NCBI RefSeq assembly: GCF_020005365.1
Contig: NZ_JACNML010000003.1
Span: 62,001-126,000, forward strand
DNA length: 64,000 nt
Direction of reading: 5' to 3'
Source of the DNA: Kangiella shandongensis
GTDB taxonomy: Bacteria; Pseudomonadota; Gammaproteobacteria; Enterobacterales; Kangiellaceae
A program made the translations under genes and the position numbers. The notes under the pieces are model-generated. The model made no database searches and was not told where the DNA came from. It saw only the letters and a program-made list of their open reading frames with translations. Position 1 is the stretch's first letter; each line of letters starts with the position of its first letter. Shown here one piece after another: positions 44,665 to 53,597 of this stretch.

Positions 44665-45366
44665 ATGACACTTAAACATAGCCTGACAGCTATTACTCTA
44701 TGCGGTATGCCTCTAATGGCCAATGCTGGAGCTAAAGATGATCCTCTATTAAGTATGGTTATGGTCGACGAATTTTCGTGGGTGGAAAATGAAGATGATA
44801 CCTATATTTTCGAAGGGGAAGCCTGGTTTGGCTATGATCTCAACAAATTATGGCTAAAAGCCAACATTGAACGTCATCATGGGGATACTGAGGAGATCGA
44901 GTTACAGGCTTTATACAGTAAAGCAGTAGCACCTTACTGGGATTTTCAGATGGGCGTTCGAAAAGATTTATTACCGAACCCAGATCAGCACTGGGCTGTA
45001 ATTGGCTTTAAAGGCTTAGCCCCCTATTTCTTTGAAATCGACTCAGCCCTCTTTATTGGCGAGTCCGGTCAGACAGGACTCCGCTTTTCAGCGGAATACG
45101 AAATGATGCTAACTCAGCAATGGGTGTTATCGCCTGAGATTGAAGCAAACTTTTATGGCAAAGATGATGCAGAGCGAAGTATCGGTTCAGGCTTGTCTGA
45201 TACCGAAATAAGCCTACAATTAAGGTATGAGGTGACGCCGAAGTTTGCACCCTTTATCGCTATCAGCAGAAATAACAGCTATGGCGATACCGTAAACTTT
45301 TTAAGGGCCGAAGGCGAGTCTGCCAATAGCACTGAATATAAAATAGGTTTTAGAGCCTGGTTCTAA
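44665..45366 (+). CDS. copB: Copper resistance outer-membrane protein CopB
   Basis: 233 aa. Short signal peptide (LTAITLCGMPLMANAGA), then the CopB pattern MVMVDEFSWVENEDDTYIFEGEAWFGYDLNKLWLKANIERHHG, LQALYSKAVAPYWDFQMGVRKDL, and alternating beta strands ending in an aromatic residue (KIGFRAWF), as expected of an outer-membrane barrel. The usual Met-rich N-terminal stretch of Pseudomonas CopB is missing, so this is a short form. Start at 44665 with AAGGAGAG. Confidence 0.92.
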   Translation: MTLKHSLTAITLCGMPLMANAGAKDDPLLSMVMVDEFSWVENEDDTYIFEGEAWFGYDLNKLWLKANIERHHGDTEEIELQALYSKAVAPYWDFQMGVRKDLLPNPDQHWAVIGFKGLAPYFFEIDSALFIGESGQTGLRFSAEYEMMLTQQWVLSPEIEANFYGKDDAERSIGSGLSDTEISLQLRYEVTPKFAPFIAISRNNSYGDTVNFLRAEGESANSTEYKIGFRAWF

Positions 45367-45405
45367 TCTGATACTGGAACCATTGGCTTCCTTTAAGGAG
45401 GGGTG

Positions 45406-47970
45406 ATGATCCGAGCATATAAAATTGATGGCATGAGTTGCGATGGCTGCCGTAAAAAAGTTCAAAAAGCGTTAGAACCTATAGATGGTGTGCATAATGT
45501 TTTCGTCGAACTTCCGAAAACGGCACTGATTGATTCAGAGAATGAGGTGCCATTGGAAAGGCTACAAAAGGCATTAACAGAAAAAGGTAATTACAAAATA
45601 GAGGCCATCATGCTCGAAGCTATCGGACTCGACCAGAGCCAGGCTCAAGACAAGCTTACGCACGCTCAAAGTGCTTCCAGCTGTCATCATGAGCACTCCA
45701 ACGAGGACAAGCCTGAGCATGAATTTGGGCAAGAAGCTATTGGTAAGTATTACTGCCCCATGTTTTGTGAAGGTGATAAGCTCTACGATCAACCAGGAGC
45801 CTGCCCTGTTTGTGGCATGAATCTTGAGAAGGTCCATGCCAGTGCAGTCAGTCATATTATTTATACCTGTAGCGAACATCCAGAAGTTGAACAGGAAGCA
45901 CACGGCCTCTGCCCCAAGTGTGGTAAGGAACTGGTTCCCAAAGAAGTTGAGCATGAAGAGGAAGCTGACGAAACCTATGTAACTTTACTTAAAAAGTTTA
46001 AATGGTCAGTCGGGTTCACACTGCCAATTTTTATGATTGCCATGTCAGAAATGATTCCCGGTAACCCATTATATCAATGGCTACCACAAAGTTACTGGAA
46101 TTGGATACAGCTTGGACTGTCACTGCCCGTTGTCTTTTATAGCTGCTGGATGTTTTTCGAGAGAGCCTGGACATCGATTAAAACTCTGAACTTGAACATG
46201 TTCACCTTAATTGGTATTGGTGCGGGCATTGCCTGGCTCTTCAGTTTAAGTGGCCTACTGGCACCCAATATTTTTCCCGCACAATTTAAGACAGAGTCAG
46301 GAACGGTCTTTGTCTATTTTGAAGCCGCAACAGTCATTCTGACTCTAGTACTTCTTGGCCAATTATTGGAAGCTCGAGCACACGGTAAAACCAACAGGGC
46401 CATCAAGGAACTGCTTAAGTTATCTCCCTCCGTCGCCACCCTTGTCACAGATGGTGAAGAAAAGCAGGTAACCGTTGACCAAGTTTCCGTCGGCGATACA
46501 CTCCGCGTCAAACCCGGCGGTAAAATCCCAGTCGATGGCAAAGTGATCGATGGTTCATCCGATATTGATGAATCGATGATTACAGGAGAACCAATTCCCA
46601 TCACTAAACGCAAAGATGACGCCGTCAGCGCAGGCACCATCAACGGTAGCGGCTCTATCTTGATGGAAGCAACCAAGGTCGGCAAAGATACCCTGTTATC
46701 CAAGGTCATTCAAATGGTCAACGATGCAAGCCGCTCGAAAGCCCCTATTCAGAAATTAGCGGATAAAGTTGCAAAATACTTCGTACCAATGGTCATTGTT
46801 GCCGCAATCATCACCTTTATCATCTGGGCTATTTGGGGGCCACAGCCAGCGTATACCTATGGCCTGGTCAATGCTATCGCGGTATTAATTATCGCCTGCC
46901 CTTGTGCGCTTGGATTAGCTACGCCTATGTCCGTCATGGTTGGGGTCGGCCGTGGAGCCCAGTCGGGTGTACTGATAAAAAATGCTGAAGCACTGGAGCG
47001 GACAAACCAGGTCGATATACTAATAATCGACAAAACTGGAACCTTGACCGAAGGCAAACCTTCCGTTGAAGAAGTTGTGTCAACTCATTCAGACTATACA
47101 ACGAATAAGGTTGCAGCTTTAGCAGGTTCAGTCAATCAACCGAGTGAGCATTCGTTAGCAACAGCAACTGTCAAGTATGCAAAAGCACAGAACGTTAGGC
47201 TCAGCGAAGTAGGAAACTTCAAGGCGCACAGTGGCCATGGCGTTAGCGGTCAAATCAATGACCAGCAGATCATGCTTGGCAATGCAGCGCTCTTAAAGCA
47301 CAACTCGATTGAACTGGTGCAAAACATTACCCAACAGGCTGAAAAGTATCAGTCAAAAGGCAAAACCATCTCTTACTTAGCTGTCGATGGGACAGCGGTA
47401 GGCTTTATTGTTATTGGCGATAAACTCAAAGCTTCATCAGCGGAAGCTGTCAGGGTGCTAAAAAGTTCCGGTATAAAAGTACTGATGATGACTGGTGACA
47501 ACCCAGTGACCGCGAAATCCGTTGCCGAGGGACTTGATATTGATTTCGAAGCCGAGTGTCTGCCAGAGGACAAACTGAACAAAATTAAGGAGTTTCAATC
47601 TCAGGGTAAAATTGTTGCCATGGCTGGCGACGGTATTAACGACGCTCCGGCACTGGCACAGGCAGATATCGGTATCGCCATGGGTACCGGTACGGATGTT
47701 GCCATCGAAAGTGCCGAAATCACGTTAGTTAAAGGCGATCTTTCAGGTATTGAGAAAGCCTATCAACTAAGCCATAAGACCATGATAAACATCAAACAGA
47801 ATCTGTTCTTTGCTTTTTTCTATAATGTACTGGGAATACCACTGGCAGCTGGCGTGCTGTACCCGGTATTTGGCCTGCTGCTATCGCCAATGATAGCGGC
47901 AGCGGCGATGAGCTTTAGCTCAGTTTCAGTAATCACGAATTCCCTGCGATTAAGAAAGGCTAAAATTTAA
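45406..47970 (+). CDS. P1B-type copper-translocating ATPase
   Basis: 854 aa from the ATG at 45406 (AAGGAG 5 nt upstream). The N-terminal HMA domain has DGMSCDGCRKKV. It is followed by two short cysteine-rich heavy-metal-binding segments: YYCPMFCEGDKLYDQPGACPVCGMNLEKV and TCSEHPEVEQEAHGLCPKCGKEL. The transport core has CPC in IIACPCALGLATP, the phosphorylation site DKTGTLTEG, TGE in ITGEPIPI, and GDGINDAPAL. It would export Cu(I) from the cytoplasm. In E. coli nomenclature this would be copA, a name used here for the oxidase. Last gene of the cluster. Confidence 0.95.
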   Translation: MIRAYKIDGMSCDGCRKKVQKALEPIDGVHNVFVELPKTALIDSENEVPLERLQKALTEKGNYKIEAIMLEAIGLDQSQAQDKLTHAQSASSCHHEHSNEDKPEHEFGQEAIGKYYCPMFCEGDKLYDQPGACPVCGMNLEKVHASAVSHIIYTCSEHPEVEQEAHGLCPKCGKELVPKEVEHEEEADETYVTLLKKFKWSVGFTLPIFMIAMSEMIPGNPLYQWLPQSYWNWIQLGLSLPVVFYSCWMFFERAWTSIKTLNLNMFTLIGIGAGIAWLFSLSGLLAPNIFPAQFKTESGTVFVYFEAATVILTLVLLGQLLEARAHGKTNRAIKELLKLSPSVATLVTDGEEKQVTVDQVSVGDTLRVKPGGKIPVDGKVIDGSSDIDESMITGEPIPITKRKDDAVSAGTINGSGSILMEATKVGKDTLLSKVIQMVNDASRSKAPIQKLADKVAKYFVPMVIVAAIITFIIWAIWGPQPAYTYGLVNAIAVLIIACPCALGLATPMSVMVGVGRGAQSGVLIKNAEALERTNQVDILIIDKTGTLTEGKPSVEEVVSTHSDYTTNKVAALAGSVNQPSEHSLATATVKYAKAQNVRLSEVGNFKAHSGHGVSGQINDQQIMLGNAALLKHNSIELVQNITQQAEKYQSKGKTISYLAVDGTAVGFIVIGDKLKASSAEAVRVLKSSGIKVLMMTGDNPVTAKSVAEGLDIDFEAECLPEDKLNKIKEFQSQGKIVAMAGDGINDAPALAQADIGIAMGTGTDVAIESAEITLVKGDLSGIEKAYQLSHKTMINIKQNLFFAFFYNVLGIPLAAGVLYPVFGLLLSPMIAAAAMSFSSVSVITNSLRLRKAKI

Positions 47971-47980
47971 CACTAGATCT

Positions 47981-48010
47981 AAAAAGGCTCCCGCAGGAGC
48001 CTTTTTTTTT
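47981..48010. terminator. Bidirectional terminator after the copper operon
   Basis: AAGGCTCC/GGAGCCTT stem with CGCA loop and a run of ten T on the plus strand and five T on the minus strand. It serves the ATPase gene and the convergent methyltransferase gene. Confidence 0.9.
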
Positions 48011-48030
48011 CAAGCGTATTTTACCAAAGC

Positions 48031-48921
48031 TTATTTAGTTGCAGGTTTCACAAACTTCAGCGTCATACGGTCACTTTCACCAATCGACATGTATTTTTCT
48101 TTGTCCTTGTCGCCTAAGCGCAAACTGGGCGGCAAAGTCCAAACACCTTTAGAGTGATCCGCCGTGTCTTTAGGGTTCGCATTAATTTCCGACGTTGCAA
48201 CCAGTTTAAAACCAGCCTCTTGTGCCATGCTAATCACGAAGTCCTGATGCATGTAACCAGAAGATGCTTTTTCGTCTTGCTTCATAGACTTAGGTAAGCG
48301 ATGTTCAACTACCCCCAAAACACCACCTGGTTTTAACGCTTTATACATCGCCTTAAAGCTGTCTACTGTAGCTCCACGGCCATTACGTAGCCAATTATGC
48401 ACATTACGGAAAGTCACTACTGCATCCGCTGAGCCTTCTGGAGCAATATCGAACATTTCAGGCGGCTGGAAAGTTGTAATTTCAACATTCTCATAAACCT
48501 CGGCATTAGCCTTAACTTTCTCACCAAACCCCTTACGGCTTTTACGGAAATACTCAACCTCACTTTCTGGATCGAAGTGTGCTGCGTATAACTTTCCATT
48601 GGGGCCAAGCAGTGGCGCCAAAATCTCAGTGTACCAACCACCACCAGGAGCAATTTCAACCACCGTCATACCGGACTTAATTCCAAAGAACTCTAGAGTT
48701 TCTTTTGGATGACGGAATTGATCACGCTGCTTATTTTTGTCGGAACGGTGACCTGAAATGAGAAGTTCCTCCCATAAGCCCACGCCCTTCTCAGCCATAA
48801 CTTCATTTTTTACTGACATTTTGGCTTTAGCCTTTGCATCCAGCTTTTTATCTTCAGTTGCATCTGCACAACCGATTGCTGACATTGCTAATACTAATGC
48901 ACTGATTGTAAATGCTCGCAT
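48031..48921 (-). CDS. Exported class I SAM-dependent methyltransferase-like protein (predicted lipoprotein)
   Basis: 296 aa. N-terminal MRAFTISALVLAMSAIGC looks like a lipoprotein signal with lipobox SAIGC. The rest has the Rossmann methyltransferase core: GMTVVEIAPGGGWYTEILAPLLGPNGKLYAAHFDPE (SAM site), DAVVTFRNVHNW, and ALKPGGVLGVVEHRLP. This is the predicted exported methyltransferase family (COG4798). SAM is cytoplasmic, so the activity of an exported form is unclear. Single gene, convergent with the copper operon. Confidence 0.82.
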   Translation of the reverse strand: MRAFTISALVLAMSAIGCADATEDKKLDAKAKAKMSVKNEVMAEKGVGLWEELLISGHRSDKNKQRDQFRHPKETLEFFGIKSGMTVVEIAPGGGWYTEILAPLLGPNGKLYAAHFDPESEVEYFRKSRKGFGEKVKANAEVYENVEITTFQPPEMFDIAPEGSADAVVTFRNVHNWLRNGRGATVDSFKAMYKALKPGGVLGVVEHRLPKSMKQDEKASSGYMHQDFVISMAQEAGFKLVATSEINANPKDTADHSKGVWTLPPSLRLGDKDKEKYMSIGESDRMTLKFVKPATK

Positions 48922-48957
48922 TCTGACTCCTAGCTATTTGATTCTAAAGTTAACTTT

Positions 48958-50013
48958 CTAGATATTACTTTTCACTTCCGACTGTATAGTCTTAGCGAAG
49001 TTCACCATCTTTTCAAGTGGAATCAGTGCTTTTTCTGCTAAAGCTTCATCGACAAAAATTTCTTTACCCTGCCCTTCAAACACTTCTGACAGTACGTGTA
49101 GAGCATTCATTTTCATCCAGGGACAGTGGGCACAACTACGACAGGTCGCTCCCTCACCGGCAGTTGGTGCGATAATTAATTCCTTGTGTGGTGCCTTTTG
49201 CTGCATCTTATAAAAAATGCCTTTATCGGTGGCCACAATCATTTTTTTATTCGGCAGCTCATTCGCGGCCTTAATGATTTGTGACGTCGAGCCAACAAAG
49301 TCAGCTAAATCAACCACACTTTGTGGAGACTCTGGATGGACCAGCACCGCAGCATCAGGGTGTAGTGCCATCGTTTGCTGCAAGGCTTTCGTCTTAAACT
49401 CATCATGGACAATACAGGCCCCCTGCCATAACAACATATCAGCGTCTGTTTTCTGTTGAATATAACGGCCTAAATGCTTATCCGGCCCCCAGATAATCTT
49501 CTTATCTTGTTCTGCCAGGTACTCTAAGACTTCAACAGCTATACTTGAGGTTACCACCCAGTCTGCACGAGCCTTAACGGCAGCAGATGTGTTGGCATAC
49601 ACCACAACCTCTCTATCCGGATGTTGGTCACAGAATTTGCTGAACTCTTCGATCGGACATCCTAAATCCAGAGAGCAGGTAGCTTCCAGTGTCGGCATTA
49701 AGATGCGTTTTTCCGGGCTTAAGATTTTTGCAGTCTCACCCATAAACTTAACGCCAGCAATAATTAAGGTGTCAGCATCATGACGTGCACCAAACTTAGC
49801 CATCTCGAGTGAATCGCCCACGAAACCACCAGTTTCCTCGGCTAATGCCTGAATATCAGGATCGGTATAATAGTGTGCGATCAGCACAGCATTATGTCGC
49901 TCCAGCAAATCTTTTATCTTCGATTTGTGAAGGCTTTTTTCTTCAGGTGATAACTCTAAAGGCGGCTTTGGAAATGGAACGTCAATGTCCACAGAAGTCA
50001 TTACATCGGTCAT
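48958..50013 (-). CDS. nadA: Quinolinate synthase NadA
   Basis: 351 aa (E. coli 347). [46 protein letters not shown], the 4Fe-4S ligands in [26 protein letters not shown] and [16 protein letters not shown], and HPESP are all present. It condenses iminoaspartate with dihydroxyacetone phosphate to quinolinate in NAD synthesis. Single-gene unit. A second in-frame ATG four codons later is an alternative start. Confidence 0.97.
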   Translation of the reverse strand: MTDVMTSVDIDVPFPKPPLELSPEEKSLHKSKIKDLLERHNAVLIAHYYTDPDIQALAEETGGFVGDSLEMAKFGARHDADTLIIAGVKFMGETAKILSPEKRILMPTLEATCSLDLGCPIEEFSKFCDQHPDREVVVYANTSAAVKARADWVVTSSIAVEVLEYLAEQDKKIIWGPDKHLGRYIQQKTDADMLLWQGACIVHDEFKTKALQQTMALHPDAAVLVHPESPQSVVDLADFVGSTSQIIKAANELPNKKMIVATDKGIFYKMQQKAPHKELIIAPTAGEGATCRSCAHCPWMKMNALHVLSEVFEGQGKEIFVDEALAEKALIPLEKMVNFAKTIQSEVKSNI

Positions 50014-50176
50014 TACTTTACAGGATGTCTTAGATCGTTAGAGTATTATATAACACTTCCTGCTCAACTGATAACCAATTCTTATACCTTTGATTTATAT
50101 ATATTTTCCATGTTGATAGCCCGCTCACTATACTCTAGACTGGAGCTAGTCATGGATTAAAGCCTGCTCAGCAACT

Positions 50177-52285
50177 ATGTTGATACTTAAGATACAGAAA
50201 ACTCTATTATTTTTGGCCTGGATCACCTTGCTTTCCTCTTGCTCAGAAGATGATGGTCCGACAGGCAGGGAAATCTCAACTGTATCACCAAATCAAACCC
50301 GAGACTTTAGTTATAAGCTGCATGATGTGGAGATTCACGATCCATATCGTTGGTTAGAAGAAAAAAACAGCCAGGAAAGACGCGACTGGTTATCCCAGCA
50401 ACAGCAAGTCACTCAGCAATATTTCTCCCAATTTCTACCGGAAGAGAAAGAGCGGCAAACAACCAGCGCTTATCATATCCTCTTTCCTAAAAAACTTAGG
50501 GATAGACTGTATTATTTAAAGCAAAGTACTCAAAATAAAAAGCTTAGCGTTCAGCGTTGGAATCTAGAGTCGAATAAAGTTGAACTTGAATTTGAGTTAA
50601 GTCTTACCGAAAAAAAGCCGATCGCCAGCTCATTATCACCAGGCGCCCGTTACTTTGCCATTTTGTGGCAGCTGCCAGATAACAGCTCGGAGCTTAACGA
50701 TAACAATCAATATCAGTGGCAACTGTTTGATTTAGCAAACCGACAGTTTATCGAGCACGAACTCCCTATAACGCAAATAAAAACACATCTCGAATGGTTG
50801 GAGCATAATCGTGCGCTATTACTGAGTACTGGCAAACAAGTCGTTCTGCAAAAGCTACTACCGAAGGGCAAAGAGCCTCAACTAATTTTTGACCCGGCGC
50901 GTCTGGTTGATAAGCCGTCAGATTGGGAAATTGATGTCGAACTGGCTACCGATCATACCGCGTTAATTATCAAAGGAGTGAACCCACAGGCTAATCATTT
51001 AAAATTCTGGGTTAAAGACTTACAACTCAAACGGCCTTACGACGCAAAAGAACTCATCCACTCAACGGAGCCACAATATCAATACGTTGGCAGTCATGGC
51101 AACACTTTCTACTTTCAAACTACCCTGGCCGCTTCACGAGGACGTATTATTTCAGTGGATAAATCGCAACCCTCAAGACAATACTGGAAAGAGGTTATTG
51201 GCCAGCGAGATGATGTACTTCTGAATGCCGAATTGATGAATAATGAATGGTTATTGCATTATGTCAATAACACACGTCACCAATGGTTCATCAGCAGGCT
51301 CAATGGAACGACTCAAACTCAGCTGGATATTCCTGAGCATGCCCAGACCCGTATCGAGCAATTACTGACACATCCTTACCAAGTATTACTATCCAGCTCG
51401 ACGCTGTCGACCCCTCATGAATTATACCAGCTGGATTTCGTAGAAAGAAACATAACTGCTCTTCACTCCGGCCGCCAACAACTAGGCCAGCTAAAGACAA
51501 AAGTCCTATTTTTCCGCTCCAATGACGGAAGCCGAATCCCGATCACCTTATACTCAAAACACGCCATTAATAAGAGCGATGCCAATAAGATCTTAATCAC
51601 CACTCATCAGGGGTTAGGACAGCATTTCGTTGACAGATATCACTTTATTTTTGAACAGTGGTTGGAACATAACGGTATTATCGCAGTCCCGCATATCAGA
51701 GGCGGCGGCACCTACGGATTCGCCTGGCAAAAAGCGACATCGTCCAGCAGCCAACTAAAAGCAGCAGAAGATATCAACTCAGCGGTTCGTTGGTTGGTTG
51801 ATAAAAACTATAGCTCAGCTCAGGGTATTCTTGGCTATGGACGAGATAACAGTGCTACCTTCTTATTACAGGCAGCTATCTTATCGCCAGAAAACTGGTC
51901 GGCCCTGGTTTTACAGAATCCAACAGCTGACTTTATCAACTACTACCAAAACGATGACAAAGCTTGGCTAAGACACTTAGCCATAGCCCCCGATACAGAA
52001 GGCATCACTAAACTCCTGGGAATGAGTCCCTATCACAACTTTCCACAGGGGAGCTATCCGACGACGCTATTGATTGGTTCGAACCAATCTGATGAGCTGT
52101 TAAAGCTAGCAGCCCTATGGCAGAATCAACAGCTGGCTAAGAACCCCATCCTATTAATGAAGGCGGACCATACAAAAGTAAGGCTCAATGACTCAGACTG
52201 GTCGCTTAACGAACTGATTTATCAGTTCCTCCTAAAAAATTCCGGCTTAAGTACAGTCAAACCTTTGAATAAAAAAGCGCTCTAA
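50177..52285 (+). CDS. Prolyl-oligopeptidase (S9A) family lipoprotein with divergent active-site motif
   Basis: 702 aa. N-terminal hydrophobic signal LFLAWITLLSSC gives a lipobox. The N-terminal hallmark HDPYRWLEEKNSQERRDWL and the catalytic-domain landmark HIRGGGTYGFAWQKA identify the prolyl oligopeptidase/oligopeptidase B family. The nucleophile motif GGSNGG of the family is replaced by DNSATF around Ser559, though a serine is kept and LLQAA follows as in the family. His665 in KADHTK is in the expected place, and an acidic residue near SDELL could serve as the Asp. It may be inactive or altered in specificity. Confidence 0.8.
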   Translation: MLILKIQKTLLFLAWITLLSSCSEDDGPTGREISTVSPNQTRDFSYKLHDVEIHDPYRWLEEKNSQERRDWLSQQQQVTQQYFSQFLPEEKERQTTSAYHILFPKKLRDRLYYLKQSTQNKKLSVQRWNLESNKVELEFELSLTEKKPIASSLSPGARYFAILWQLPDNSSELNDNNQYQWQLFDLANRQFIEHELPITQIKTHLEWLEHNRALLLSTGKQVVLQKLLPKGKEPQLIFDPARLVDKPSDWEIDVELATDHTALIIKGVNPQANHLKFWVKDLQLKRPYDAKELIHSTEPQYQYVGSHGNTFYFQTTLAASRGRIISVDKSQPSRQYWKEVIGQRDDVLLNAELMNNEWLLHYVNNTRHQWFISRLNGTTQTQLDIPEHAQTRIEQLLTHPYQVLLSSSTLSTPHELYQLDFVERNITALHSGRQQLGQLKTKVLFFRSNDGSRIPITLYSKHAINKSDANKILITTHQGLGQHFVDRYHFIFEQWLEHNGIIAVPHIRGGGTYGFAWQKATSSSSQLKAAEDINSAVRWLVDKNYSSAQGILGYGRDNSATFLLQAAILSPENWSALVLQNPTADFINYYQNDDKAWLRHLAIAPDTEGITKLLGMSPYHNFPQGSYPTTLLIGSNQSDELLKLAALWQNQQLAKNPILLMKADHTKVRLNDSDWSLNELIYQFLLKNSGLSTVKPLNKKAL

Positions 52286-52299
52286 AAGAGCGCTTTTTT
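52271..52299 (+). terminator. Intrinsic terminator overlapping the S9-family gene stop
   Basis: AAAAAAGCGCTC/GAGCGCTTTTTT perfect stem with the TAA stop inside the hairpin. The T run ends the plus-strand transcript. The A run makes it bidirectional. Confidence 0.88.
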
Positions 52300-52381
52300 G
52301 ACGATCAGATAATAAGTTAATTCTTAACTAAACAGCGGCTCCATTCAAAGCCGCTCCAAGAACTAAAATCAATCGCATAAA

Positions 52382-53512
52382 TTACGGCCTTAACTTATCA
52401 ACCAGCTGATACAGTGGATTTAATAATGTTTGCCCTAACAAAAAGCTTCGCTCAGATGACCAACCGGTTTCTTCATTAGGCAAATTATCATTATCCTTAA
52501 AAGGCATTTCCAGGGTAAAAGACAGGCACTTAAACTCTTCCGCAACCCATGCATTGGCTACCGTCAAGTTAGCTTTTCCCGGCTCATCTTTGTCATAACC
52601 ATATTTGTCCTGAAAGTCAGGGTTTGCCGACATCAGGATAGTTTTAAATTCATCTTCCAAAGACTTTATGGTGTCAGAATAACTTGGTACACCTTCAGAA
52701 CCAGCGACGAAAACGTAAGGTAAAGCCTCATCACCGTGCAAGTCTAAAAAGGCATCAACGCCCGTCTCTTTCATCATTTGACGTACGTGATATACCTCAG
52801 GGCTTTTCTCCAACGTTGGTTCCTGCCACTCTCGGTTAAGGTTTGCACCCGCGGCATTAGAACGCAGGTTGCCGCGGTAGCTACCGTCAACATTCATGTT
52901 AGGGACGATATAGAAAACGGCTTTGTCTAATAAGCTACGAGCTAAAGCATCGTTCGGATCGAGCAGGCGCTCAATCAAGCCTTCTGCGCACCACTCAGCC
53001 ATTGTTTCTCCAGGGTGTTGGCGGGCTGTGATCCAGATTTTATTACCTTTAGACTCATTACCAATGACCAATAAATCCAGGTCTCGCCCATCAACTGTAT
53101 GGCCAATAACACGATGCTGACAGATCTCCGATAACTGAGATGCCTGAATTAAATTCTGGTGGCGTTCATATGAATATGGTTCAAAGTAAGCAAAATAAAT
53201 CGAAGCCTGTTCTAATTCATGAGAAAAGGTTAACGTCTTCTCAGCAGTAAACTCAGAGTCAACACGGAACCAGTACTGACGATCATAGGATGCCACGACA
53301 TTATAATTTTCCCAACCCTCAACGTAAGAGCAGTCTTTAGCGTTAACCAGCTCAAAATTATAGGCTTGGCCTACATTACCGCTAAATTTGTAGTGAAACC
53401 ACTGCTTAAACTCACTATTAGAGTCTGTGCGAATTTGTAGCTTAATATTATCCGGACTATCTGCAGAAACAACCTCAATATTACCGCTATCAAATGAACT
53501 ATTAATATTCAT
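52382..53512 (-). CDS. M14-family zinc carboxypeptidase (cytosolic carboxypeptidase-like)
   Basis: 376 aa without a signal peptide. The zinc ligands are HPGE in ITARQHPGETMAEW, with the third His in DAFLDLHGDEALPYV. Substrate arginine and asparagine lie in GNLRSNAAGANLNREWQEP, and the catalytic Glu is in LTFTLEMPFKD-like (LSFTLEMPFKDN). An N-terminal beta domain (about 1-120) is followed by the peptidase domain, the layout of bacterial M14D carboxypeptidases related to eukaryotic deglutamylases. The substrate is unknown. AGGTCC-type ribosome binding site before ATG 53512. Confidence 0.87.
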   Translation of the reverse strand: MNINSSFDSGNIEVVSADSPDNIKLQIRTDSNSEFKQWFHYKFSGNVGQAYNFELVNAKDCSYVEGWENYNVVASYDRQYWFRVDSEFTAEKTLTFSHELEQASIYFAYFEPYSYERHQNLIQASQLSEICQHRVIGHTVDGRDLDLLVIGNESKGNKIWITARQHPGETMAEWCAEGLIERLLDPNDALARSLLDKAVFYIVPNMNVDGSYRGNLRSNAAGANLNREWQEPTLEKSPEVYHVRQMMKETGVDAFLDLHGDEALPYVFVAGSEGVPSYSDTIKSLEDEFKTILMSANPDFQDKYGYDKDEPGKANLTVANAWVAEEFKCLSFTLEMPFKDNDNLPNEETGWSSERSFLLGQTLLNPLYQLVDKLRP

Positions 53513-53554
53513 AGGACCTCAAGAAATCTATCAAAAGAATAAATTCTACAATAA

Positions 53555-53582
53555 ATAAAAGGGGCCATATAGGCCCCTTTAG
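53555..53582 (-). terminator. Intrinsic terminator of the TonB-like gene
   Basis: AAAGGGGCC with GGCCCCTTT stem (loop TATA), followed on the minus strand by TTTTATTTAT. It lies 16 bp past the stop. Confidence 0.85.
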
Positions 53583-53597
53583 ACGTATGCACAGATT

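Noticed and set aside
45574-46709. Antisense frames of 126 and 131 residues within the copper ATPase gene
   Set aside because: They lie opposite conserved ATPase domains, with no ribosome binding site or recognisable product.
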